The position numbers were made by a program, and so were the translations under genes. Below are positions 1 to 9,791 of a stretch of DNA of 64,000 bases, in pieces. The notes under the pieces are model-generated. The model worked only from the letters and a program-made list of their open reading frames with translations. It had not been told where the DNA came from and made no database searches. The stretch is taken from positions 6,696,001 through 6,760,000 of the forward strand of contig BSBM01000186.1 of assembly GCA_027924585.1 (NCBI GenBank). The letters run 5' to 3'. Each line of letters starts with the position of its first letter. The stretch's first letter is position 1. The DNA comes from Larix kaempferi (lineage: Eukaryota > Streptophyta > Pinopsida > Pinales > Pinaceae).

Positions 1-530
1 GAACTTCAACAGAGACTCCACATATAACGAAGAAGATCAGACGTCAACCGAGTAACCCAAAACACCCAGTTCGATGACCTATTACAGTATTAGTTCGGTT
101 TTCTCAGACTGCCATTAAATTGTTGGACAGATATTGGACTTGTTAAGTAATAGTTTGAGGTTGAAAGACAGAGGATCAAAAGATTCAAGATCTAAATGAC
201 TCTTATCAGGATACTTTGCAGAGATTAGACATCGAGTTATTAAAAGACCAAAAACGTGATTATACTATGGGGGAAAGATTTATATCGACGACAAGAAGGG
301 AAAAACAGTTTTAGATAACCAGTAAACTTCACAATCTTGGTACCGGATTTGCATCCTTTGAATTAATGAATCGGTTCTAGGTCAGAGATTGGATATGTAA
401 CATTTGACGGTGATAGGGAATCTGGTCATCCTCCAAATGAATCATTACGATTGCAAAAATGCTAAAATTTAAACAGTCATACTGTAAACTCTCATTTATA
501 TGTAATATCAAATAAATCTAAATCAATTTA

Positions 531-770
531 GGGATCAGCTCTGTAATTGACATACAGAGTCGATCTTTGTTCTGTTCTTTCGACTAAGAATTAACCGCAA
601 AATAAATCTGTGAAAGCGATCCTCATTAAATGGCAAGATTTGTACTATTTTTTAGGGATCGAGCTCTGTGATCAACCCACAGAGTCGATCTCTGTACTGT
701 TCTTTCAATCCAAAATTTAACTGCATCAATAAATCTATGGGAGTGATTTCTGAATATTAAAAGGGGAAAT
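531..770. repeat. Imperfect direct repeat, two copies, period 124 bp
   Basis: The first copy starts at 531 and the second at 655. Both contain GATC(G)AGCTCTGT, a short spacer, then ACAGAGTCGATCT, followed by TGTTCTTTC and an AATAAATCT segment. The AGCTCTGT/ACAGAG parts are partly self-complementary. No coding potential is seen. Confidence 0.7.
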
Positions 771-1238
771 CGAGCCAGACGTTAATCACTAGACGATTCT
801 TCAATTAATCAAAACCAGATGAATTGCTAGGTTAGTCTATCAGAAGTGCGATCTATGATCAAGATCGACTTCTGAAGACCATTTAGCAGTAGCACGAATC
901 TTCTGAAGACCATTTGCCACAAAGAATCGGGATGGAACCTCAAGGTTTGAATGACAGAAGGCAGTCGAGATTCTGAGATAGTTCGTCGAATCTAGAAACG
1001 CCCGAGACAAATGGCAAACAATAATTAAAGGAAATTAATAGAAGGGTACTCAAGATCTGATACCGCAGATCAATTCTAGAGGTACAATCTGATAAAAACA
1101 GAGTTAAATGAATTCGGTCGGGTCGACCTTCTTGGAGAAACCCTTGAAATGCCCAAGACGATGGCAGATAATTGAATCTAAGATGCTCGACCCATTACCT
1201 AAAACCTAGAAAGTTAATTGACTCTCAATAAAATCGCA

Positions 1239-1440
1239 GACAGAGTACTCGACCCTCCCCAATTCGTGAGATCTGTGAAATCAATTGGATCTCAATACAA
1301 CAAATTATATACAGAGTTTAAAAATGTAAGGACAGAGTGTTCGACCCTCCCCAATTCGTGAGATCTCTGAAATCAATTGGATCTCAATAAAAAAATAATT
1401 ACATACAGAGTTTAAAAATGTAAAGACAGAGTGTTCGATC
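1239..1440. repeat. Tandem repeat, two full copies plus a start, period about 93 bp
   Basis: Units start at 1239, 1331 and 1425 with GACAGAGT(A/G)(C/T)TCGA. They share CCCTCCCCAATTCGTGAGATCT, AATCAATTGGATCTCAATA and ACAGAGTTTAAAAATG blocks. The copies differ by a few substitutions and a short A-rich indel. This probably belongs to the internal or LTR part of the minus-strand element. Confidence 0.75.
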
Positions 1441-2289
1441 TAATCATCAGGTCAAATAAATTCAGTAGCGATTCTCCTACTTTTTAAACCAAACAATATT
1501 TTCCAGTATTCCTTTCAAAACGATTTATAGTTGTAAGCAGAACTATATTCAAATAATATTATTCAATTAAAATTTCAGACTGATATAATTCATAATTTAC
1601 TGCACATACCTTTCCGGCAGCCGCGTACAAGTTCTGAGGGCGTGTTGAAGCTGTCCTCGCTATCCTGCTATTGGAGATCTCAACAATTCACCGGCGGACA
1701 CCTCGGTTAACCACCCAACCACTCTGGAAGTACTCTTCTTCCTTCCAGACCCCCGAGCTAGTCGGGCCGTAGAGTTCACACACGTATTTCAGAAATTCAG
1801 CTTGGGCTTCCCTTCCCACCAGAATTTCTAAGCCAAACCCTTAGATAGCAACAAGTTTCTGAGGCATTCGAAGATTACGACAATCGTCCAAATTATGGGT
1901 CCCCTACCCATTCCTTAAGCTTTCCTTATAAAGGGAAATCTCTTGCGACACATGTCGCTTCATGCATAATTAAATATTTTTACTTATTTAATTATTTAAA
2001 ACACTCACCCATCCAAGTGTCAGTTTCTCAAGGAAGTGCACCTACATCCCTAAGTTTGCTCTAGTTTGTCCCCCAGATATTTTAATCAGCTCCTAGCTTT
2101 TAGTTGACTAGGTGTCTAATCTATTTTGCTCCTAAATAATAATTTCTATTATTTTAAATGCTCAACAAAATATAACTATTCATGTGCAAATGTCTTAGCT
2201 ATTGTTATGCATTTGCTAAGTAATAATCTAGAGTTATTCTCCTAAGTTTTTATGCATTTTAATCTAACCATCAAAATCACTAGGATCAC

Positions 2290-2485
2290 GGTGCCGCGTC
2301 GTTGGGCTCATGGTTCCTTAATTTTTAATTCTCTGACATGGCACCACTCCGTCGGGTCCAATCATCCAAGATTTTCCATTCCTTGGCATGGTACCACCTC
2401 GTTGGGTCCTTGCGTCCATTCTTTCCGTTCTCGACAGGGTACCTCATCGTTGGGCCCTTCTGCCATCATATTTCCGTTTTGACTT
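2290..2485. repeat. Degenerate minisatellite, four copies of about 49 bp
   Basis: Units start near 2290, 2340, 2390 and 2438. Each begins GG(T/C)(G/A)CC and contains CGT(T/C)GGG(C/T)(T/C)C followed by a T-rich stretch. The copies are well diverged, so the array is older than the minisatellites in the copia element. Confidence 0.6.
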
Positions 2486-3161
2486 GCGGGAACTCTTGTA
2501 GGGATTTTAGGAATCGTTACCATCCATCCTCCGTCCACATGCTATCTAGGGACTAATGGCGCTGAGGAGTGAGTCCGTTCTCACTGCGCGCCCCTCAACT
2601 CGTACGTGACCAGCTCCGTCGTGGCCCACCTCGTACGCCCTCACGCATTCCTCTTGAGCAAGCGGATCAATGCTTATCTGCTCATGCGTGGTATTCTCGT
2701 CGGGAGTCGACATCGTCGTCGCTTCCCTTGTGTGTGATTTACCCGTACTCTACGACCCTTCAAGTTCCTTTGTGTGTCCGTCAGTGAACCGTCTCACTTG
2801 TTTCTACACACACTTCTCACAACAAATTATTAGTAGCACTGTCCTCAATAATCATCGTCTGATTTCTAAATCTAACATTGTTAAACATTTATGATTTATT
2901 CAAGTTCTTATTTATCTAATCAAATATACATCTCGTCGATAATTACATAATCACCAAACAGCTAGTCGTTAAGCATTATTTATCAGCATAATTTCCATAG
3001 TCATAGCTAATCGTTTAACATATGCAATTATTCATTTAAGTCAACAATTCAGATACACATACTCAAAAATAAGGTCAAAAGGTTTTTAATTAATGTTTCA
3101 ATCGGCCGGGTCACTCAGCAGGTGCCCTCAATGTCTACAAAAGTCTAGGGGCACTACACCA

Positions 3162-3794
3162 ACAAGTCAGGTCGAGGGATGATGAAGTGCAGTATGGTCG
3201 AGATATGGGACCGATAACTGTAGCAAAGTCAGAGAAGCGCAGGAGTCAAGGTGAAGTACTTAGCAATTGTTGGAGGTTGTTGAGGAAGTTATGAGCAGTT
3301 ATGAAGGTGGTTGGTATCATGATAGATGTCACCACAGGTAGAGGTTGTGTAGAACGACTAGAGGGAGCTGACTATTGCAAGTCTGCAGGATCTAGAGAAT
3401 TCAACGGACAGAGGAAGAGTGTCTCAGGGAAAGGAGTGAGCCTCAGGAAGAGAAGCAATGGAGCAGAGTAGAAGAGTAGTGCAAAGGCATAAAGGAAGGG
3501 ATCATTCATCCATTTCTAAGTGAGTTATTTCATTTAACAGAGACCATGAGAGAGAGAAATATCACACATAGACAAGAAAAAACTGAGAGAAACATAGTTT
3601 CATTTCTGTATATTGTAACAGGCTAAGGCCAACTAGTTTCATAGATTGATTTGTAGTTAAACATTGTAATTTGATTCAGTTTAATAGAATCCAGCTTCTG
3701 GCATTCAGTTCACATCTAGTTCTTGTGAGAACCTGTGTGTTGTTGTGTGTCATAGTTAAGCAAGAGGCCCCTTGTCGGGACTAAGCTTGCGTCA
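3162..3794 (+). repeat. 5' LTR remnant of the chromovirus (first third missing)
   Basis: It aligns throughout with 16560-17191, ending TTGCGTCA against TTGCACCA. The first 328 bp of the LTR, present at 8512-8839, are absent here: upstream sequence switches at 3158/3159 to the end of another element. Shared landmarks are GGTGAAGTACTTAGC, GTGTGTTGTTGTGTGTCA and GTTAAGCAAGAGGCCCC. Confidence 0.85.
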
Positions 3795-3797
3795 GTT

Positions 3798-3876
3798 TGG
3801 TATGAGAGCCAAATCATCCTGTGAGCAAGAGAGGCAACGATAGCAACCTATCTATCGTTAGTTTGGTATCAGAGCC
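3798..3876 (+). promoter_or_regulatory. Two tandem primer-binding-site-like motifs
   Basis: TGGTATGAGAGCC (3798-3810) directly follows the LTR end with one mismatch to the initiator tRNA-Met type TGGTATCAGAGCC. A perfect match lies at 3864-3876, 66 bp further on. Both are preceded by GTT. The first has the correct position for priming. The second has the correct sequence. Confidence 0.6.
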
Positions 3877-3914
3877 CAGAGAAGAATCCGATTGATCAGT
3901 TGAATACGAAGAGA

Positions 3915-5085
3915 TGGAAGATCCTCTATGTGCGTGAACAAATGTAGCTGCGGTTGGGTAGATTTGTGCACAGGTTTGAAGTCTAACCAGTGAGGTCGCA
4001 ATGATCAAAGAGAACCAAATATGTGGTTGTATTCCTGATGCACTTGACCATAACGATGAGGAATTTGAGGAAGTGGAAGCACGGGAAGCAACGAAGGAAG
4101 AGCCAGAAGATAGATTCATCAAGATTCTAACAGAGATGAGAGGTTAGACAAAGATGGATGTACCTACCTACTCAAGAAGTCTAGATTCAGAAGACTTGAT
4201 AGATTGATTCATAGAAATGGAGAAATACTTCGACATAGAGCATATAGAGGATCCTAAACGGGTTAAAATTGCATGTATGAGGTTGAAGGGTCATGCCTCA
4301 TTGTGGTGGAACAATGTGCAAGCTGACAGAGTCAAGAAAGGAAAGGAGAAAATCAAGTCTTGGGATAGGATGGTTTCCAAGATGAAAGGGAAGTTCTTGC
4401 CTAGTGACTATGTGATTTCCTTGTTCAAAAAGCTGCAAAAATTTTGACAGAAAGAGATAACTGTGAAGGAGTACACAAAAGAGTTCTATAGACTGTCGAT
4501 TCAGTCTGGTCAAACTGACGAAGGCGAAGAAGCTGTTGCGAGATATATAAATGGATTGAAGTATTCCATATAGGACTAGTTGATCTTGTTGAGGTTCAGA
4601 TCGGTTGGTGAAGCCTATCAACTAGCTCTGAAGCCAGAAGAGAAACTGTCAAGGATAACTACGTCGACCAGAGGTAGGATGACAGGTCAAGGTGCGAAGA
4701 CTGTTTCCACAAAGGGCCAAAGTAGTGGAATCAAGAGAGAAGCCATCGAAGATAAACGATGTGCAAAAGGGACAACGACCATAGAAAGAATGCAGGGAAA
4801 ATGATGGGATGGTCGAGAGACCCATGGTCAGGGTGCGTATGGTCGAAATTGTCCAACAGACAAGAAAGGAGCTGACAAACCAGCTGTAGTCTGTTATAAG
4901 TGTCGTAGAGTGGGACACAAATCCTATGAATGCCCATAGAATCTACACGTGATGGATGAGTCGAAACCCAGACGTCGAAGAGATGAGCAAGTCAACGAGG
5001 GGACAAAATCAACATCTGAAAATGGAGAAGAGGGTAGAGGAAGAGGTCGAACTATGAAGGCCAGGAGAACGTTGGTTTAGGATGA
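3915..5085 (+). pseudogene. Chromovirus gag (broken)
   Basis: This is the remains of the nucleocapsid polyprotein. The clearest gag stretch is 4217-4447, with HASLWWNNV and SWDRMVSKMKGKFLP, typical of the retrotransposon gag domain that packs element RNA into virus-like particles. A zinc knuckle, CYKCRRVGHKSYEC, lies at about 4891-4932. In-frame stops occur after 4447, near 4571, at 4802 and at 4937. Start codon choice is uncertain: an ATG at 3915 runs quickly into a stop. Confidence 0.8.
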
Positions 5086-5137
5086 CCGATGGGAAAACAA
5101 GGAGTTGACACAACGAAAGGCTATCTTTCGGACTTGA

Positions 5138-8100
5138 GTGTTGATCAGTGACAGGTATTGTAAGACCATAGTCGATGGTGGAAGTACATATGATCTTGTG
5201 TGTGACAGAGGTCATCAACAAGTTGGGTTTGAGATGTTAGGAACACCCAAATCCATACAAGATATCATGGTTGCTGAAAGGACATCATGTCAAGGTAACC
5301 AAACAGTGCTTGATAAAATTCAATGTTGGGAAGCTTGAAGACAGTCTACTGTGCGACATAATCCCAATGGATGCTTATCATTTGTTGTTAGGGAGACCAT
5401 GGCAATATGTTTGGAAGATGATCTATGATGGTCGAGCCAACAAAGTCATAGTGTGGAAAAATCACATGCAAAGGATGCTAAAGCTGAAGTAGGAGGATCA
5501 AGTTGACTGCAAGTAGGGTGAGAGCAACTATTGGGAGAATCGAGTGATGATGTGCTCAAATAAGGAATTCCTCACAGAGGAGGAGATATAATTGGGATGT
5601 TTCACCATCATTCCGAAGGGACCATGTGTCGAGAGGTAGATGATGGAGAGGATTCTGGTCGAATTCGAAGAGAAGCTTGACGAGCTCCAGAGTATAGTAG
5701 TAGTCGATGAGGCATCGATCGGATTGGCATCAACGAGAAGCATATCCCATCATATCAAATTCATTCCAGGATCGAGTTTTCCAAACAAGGAACCACATAG
5801 AATGAATCTGATAGAGGGTTAGGAACTCAATCAATAAGTCCAGGAGTCGTTAGACAGAGGATTGATCAGAGAGAGTCTGATCCCATGTGCAGTACCAACT
5901 GTACTAGCACCGAAGAAGGGTGGAGAATGGAGTATGTGTACAGATTCCAGAGACATCAACAAGATCACGATAAAGTACAGGTTCCCATTTCCCAGGATGG
6001 ATGACTTGATGGACTGCTTGAGTGGAATGAGATACTTCACCAATATCTACCTGAATAGTGGTTATCACCAAATTAGGGTTAGAGAAGGAGATGAATGGAA
6101 AACAACCTTCAAGACGAAGGAAGGACTGTATGAGTGGTTAGTCATGACAATTGGATTGACTAATGCACCTAGTACATTCATGCAGTTGATGAATGAGGTG
6201 TTGAAGCCGTTCTTGGGAAATTTCATCATAGTGTATCTAGATGACATCCTGATATTTAGTCGAACCAAGGTTGAACACTTGGAGCATATTCGACAAGTAT
6301 TGAGGAAGCTGCAGGAAGAGAAGTTGATGGTGAACCTACAGAAGTTTTTCTTCATGAAGGAAGAACTGGTGTACTTGGGATTTGTACTCTCAAGTAAAGG
6401 GTTGGTGATGGACCCAGAAAAGGTGAAGGTTATATTGGACTGGCCAGAACCGACAAGCACGACAGGAGTGTGAATTTTTCATGGACTTGCTAGTTTCAAT
6501 CGAAATTTCATTAGAGGATTCAGTCGGATATGTGCACCATTGACCAAGTGCATGAAGAAAGGGTATTTCAAGTGGATAGAAGCTACCCATAAATATTTCA
6601 ACAAGTTGAAGAAGAAGGTGACTGAGAGCCTAGTGTTAGTGCTCCTAGATTTCGACAAATTTTTCCAAGTCGATTGCGACAGAAATAAAATGGAAATAGG
6701 ATCCGTGTTGAGCCAGAAGGGCCGACCAATTGCATTCTTCAGCGAGAAGTTGGATGAAGCGAAGAAAAAATATTCATTCTACGACCAAGAGTTCTATGCT
6801 ATTGTCCAAGCGTTGAAGAAGTGGAGGCATTATTTATTGCCCAAGAAATTTATGTTGTACACAGATCACCAAGCACTGAGGTACCTAAATACTCAGTCGA
6901 AGTTGAACAAGCGACACATGAAGTGGGTCGAATTCTTGCAGGCATATACCTTCATGTTGCAACATAAGTCAGGAAAGTCGAACAAGGTTGCCGAAGCGCT
7001 GAGTCGAAGGGTTGAATTGCTGAACACGATGACAGTTCAGGTGACAGGAATAGATTCGTTGAAGACAAATTATGAGACCGACGAATATTTTGTGAAAGCA
7101 TGGAAGGCGAGTCATGAACCATGGAGTGTTGACATGATGCCATACTTGGATTATTTTATCCAAGAGGGATACCTATTCAAGGGACAACAGTTGTGTATTC
7201 CTAGAGGATCCGTAAGAGAGAACCTAATCCGAGAGCTGCATAGTAACATATTAGCAGGTCATTTTGGTATCGACAAGACCAAGACGTTTGTCGAAGAAAA
7301 GTATTACTGGCCAGGAATGATGGAATATGTCGGTAAATGGGTAAGATAGTGTCGAGCTTGCCAGTTAGCAAAGGGAATAAGTTAGAATATAGGGGCTGTA
7401 TGCACCGTTACCAGTGCCGAATACCCCATGGGAGCACCTAAGCATGGATTTTTTTGCTAGGATTTTCGAAGATGCATCAAGGTAATGACTTAATCTTTGC
7501 TGTAGTTGACAGATTTTCAAAAATGGCACACTTTATTTCGTGTCAGAAGACAAGTGACGCCACAAGAATTGTTGTATTATTCTTCAAGGAGATAGTCAAA
7601 TTGCATGGGTTGTTGAAGAGTATAACATGAGACAGAGATACCAAGTTTATGGGTCATTTTTGGAGAGCCCTATGAAAGAAACTGGACACGAGGTTGCAGT
7701 TTAGCTCGGCATATCTGCAGATAGACGGATAGACCGAGGTGGTGAACAGAAGTTTGGGAAACCTTTTGATATGTTTGACGACCGATAGACCCAAGAAGTG
7801 GGAGAACGTGTTGGTGCAAGTAGAATTCACGTATAACAACTCTATGAATCGATCGACATGTATGAGCCCATTCTAGATTGTTCAAGGACAAAGCCCACAT
7901 GGAGTGGTGGATTTGGTCGAGATACTAGCAAAAATCAGGACGAATGCGGATGCAGAAAAATTCAGAGAGCATATGAAGGAAGTGCATGACGATGTGTGAA
8001 AGCGCATTGAGAGGAGCAACAAAACATACAAGTTGAGAGCCGAAATAAAGAAGAGGCTACAGTCATTCAGCGAGGGAGACTTAGTCTATGCACACTTGTG

Positions 8101-8500
8101 GAAGGATATATTTTCGACAGGAACGTATAACAAGTTGAAGCGGAAGAAGATTGGAACATGTAAGATTCTGAAGAATATTTCGGACAATGCTTATGTGTTG
8201 GAGCTACCGAAGGATTTGAGCATATCACCTACGTTCAATGTCTCAGTTCTGTACAAGTATGAGGAAGGTTCAACTAGAAGCAGTGCGGAAGTGTCGAGTA
8301 TCGACTAGACAATGAAGATTCCAGGTCGACACGACAAGGAGGAAATCATTGAAGTGTTAGAAGAACGCAAAGTTGGGTGCACGTGAAGTTCGTGAAAGAA
8401 AGAGTACTTAGTCCGATGGAAGGATGATGAGTTGCAGGAGGCGACATGGATTTCCGAAGAAGAATATAGGAGACTTCCAGAGCAGTGGATTTCTTTTTAA
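5138..8500 (+). pseudogene. Chromovirus pol: protease, RT, RNase H, integrase, chromodomain (broken)
   Basis: Domains in order are: aspartic protease (IVDGGST near 5168); reverse transcriptase 5862-6473, with [12 protein letters not shown], the GLTNAPSTF motif and the catalytic YLDD box near 6233; RNase H 6640-7010, with DCDRNKMEIG, FYDQEFYAIV and TDHQALRYL; the integrase HHCC zinc finger (HSNILAGHFG, then C-x2-C past a TAG at 7347); a shattered integrase core to about 7900; a linker near 8033-8308; and a chromodomain at 8319-8500 with EYLVRWKD and ATWISEEE. Frame changes near 5260 and in the integrase, plus many stops, make it non-functional. The chromodomain stop at 8498-8500 lies 11 bp before the 3' LTR. 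Confidence 0.87.
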
Positions 8501-8511
8501 CCTGGGGAGTC

Positions 8512-8839
8512 TGATGCAAATGCATCGGGACCTAGGAGAAACAGTTCAAGATGATTGACAAAAGATGTCGACCAGGAGGATTTCTAATGACCATTGGTGT
8601 GGAAGAAGTAAACTGGAATCTGAAGCCAGGAATTTGAGCAGAATGTGTCAACATGTGGTCAATAGGAGAAAGGTTGAGAGTCTATAATTTTGATGTCGAC
8701 ATATGATAGGATGATAGTGAAAGAGATCGAGTGTCGACGGGTTGTCGAACAATGACACCGACGGATCATGACGAAGGCCAAATGTGGAGGTCGAGGTATA
8801 TTTGACTAGAAGTCGTGGAATGTAAGTAAATACGACAAG
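8512..8839 (+). repeat. 3' LTR of the chromovirus, first part
   Basis: It begins TGATGCAAATGCATCGGG after a purine-rich CCTGGGGAGTC, the usual plus-strand primer position. It ends at ACAAG (8835-8839), the left copy of the copia target duplication, and continues at 16565 beyond the copia. Confidence 0.8.
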
Positions 8840-9327
8840 TGTTGAATATTGTAACTTCTAAGAATATTATATTTGTACATTATTTATTCCGGAGATGTTT
8901 CATTCCTCCGAGGTAACCCTACTATGTATCTGGAGATGTTTATTCCTCCAGGGGTTGGTATTAACTAGGGTTATTAGACCCACCATGTGTGGGTCGGCCC
9001 TGTAGTTATATTTTAGGGGTTATTAGACTTCTCCAGGTGAGGTCGGCCCCAACAGTCTTTTAGTGAGTTGAGAGTCAAGTATAAATAGAGGAGGTGAACT
9101 CCTCATTAGATCATTCACTCACTTGTGGAAGAGTGCGCACTAGTTGAGGAGATCTGCTAAGGAGTCAAGGAGAAGGAGCACATCTTTGTATTTTGGTTGA
9201 TCATCTTATTGAGGAAAGCTTTACTGGGTTTTCTACCCCATGAGGGTTTCCCAGGATATATTGTGTGTTATCTTGTGATTATGCTTCTTTCAGTGATCTT
9301 GCTTGGCTATTTGGTTTAAACTTAACA
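8840..9327 (+). repeat. 5' LTR of the copia element
   Basis: TGTTGAATATT at the start and CTTAACA at the end. A TATA box (TATAAATA, 9080-9087) probably drives the element RNA. Upstream there are two imperfect hairpin-forming repeats around GGAGATGTTT (8889-8911 and 8930-8953), a 7-bp-arm hairpin GACCCAC/GTGGGTC (8977-8995), and a roughly 33-bp direct repeat beginning GGGTTATTAGAC (near 8968 and 9017). These are plausible promoter-modulating sequences, but this is inferred. Confidence 0.95.
9080..9087 (+). promoter_or_regulatory. TATA box in the copia 5' LTR
   Basis: TATAAATA followed by GAGGAGGTGAACTCCTC, a short inverted repeat that would lie at the start of the transcript. The identical box occurs at 16312-16319 in the 3' LTR. 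Confidence 0.7.
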
Positions 9328-9339
9328 TGGTATCAGAGC
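9328..9339 (+). promoter_or_regulatory. Primer-binding site of the copia element
   Basis: TGGTATCAGAGC directly follows the LTR end (CTTAACA) and matches the initiator tRNA-Met 3' end used by most plant copia elements for minus-strand priming. Confidence 0.92.
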
Positions 9340-9440
9340 TAGACTGAATAGGACATCTTTCACAAGGTAAGATTATCTCTCTCTCTCCTTTTGGTGAAGT
9401 TAGGGTTTTCAGCCCAAAGTTGGTATTATTGATTTTTGGT

Positions 9441-9755
9441 TGCATGGCTGGAAAGCCCTCCTCAAGAGCTTTCTTTTAAGCCCTAGATCGAACTTTTTGG
9501 TTGGGTAGAACTCTGGGAATTGCAAACCCTAATTCTACCAAAAGTGCAATACGTCAGTTTTTGGTTTCAGAAAAAAGTTGGAATTTTTAAATTCTGATTG
9601 CATGGCTGAGTAGCCCTTCTCAAGAGCATTCTTTTGAGCTATAGATCGAACTTTTTGGTTGAGTAGAACTCCGGGAAAGTCAAACCCTAATTCTACCAAA
9701 AGTGCGATAAAATTCTGTTCCAGATTCCGGAAAAGTGAAAAACAACTTTTCAGGT
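9441..9755 (+). repeat. Leader duplication in the copia element, two copies of about 158 bp
   Basis: The copies start with TGCATGGCTG at 9441 and 9599 and share GATCGAACTTTTTGGTTG, GTAGAACTC and CAAACCCTAATTCTACCAAA. They lie between the primer site and the gag start, in the untranslated leader where packaging signals are expected. The copies differ at roughly one base in ten. Confidence 0.85.
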
Positions 9756-9791
9756 AAGTCTGCTCTGTCTCTTGGACTCCCCCAAGAGAAG

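Larger units (their letters stand above)
1..3158 (-). mobile_element. Partial LTR retroelement on the minus strand (probable LTR plus internal part)
   Basis: Read on the minus strand, the stretch begins at 3158 with TGTAGTGCCCC, a start common in plant gypsy LTRs. It then carries a TATA-like CTTTATAAGG near 1923-1935. A poor primer-site match (CGGTATCAGATC, 1055-1066) could mark the LTR end, giving an LTR of about 2.1 kb, but this is weak. Just right of 3158 lies the interrupted 5' LTR of the next element, so this is probably an insertion into it. No gag or pol protein is visible, and the short ORFs here look like chance. The left end is outside the window, so no target duplication can be tested. 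Confidence 0.4.

Noticed and set aside
2252-2894. Cluster of small plus-strand ORFs of 72-76 codons
   Set aside because: They overlap in different frames, show no domain, and cover a degenerate minisatellite in a probable minus-strand LTR.
9735-9791. Upstream start of the copia polyprotein at 9735
   Set aside because: The codon there is GTG, inside the duplicated leader. The first ATG in frame is 9792 in good context.
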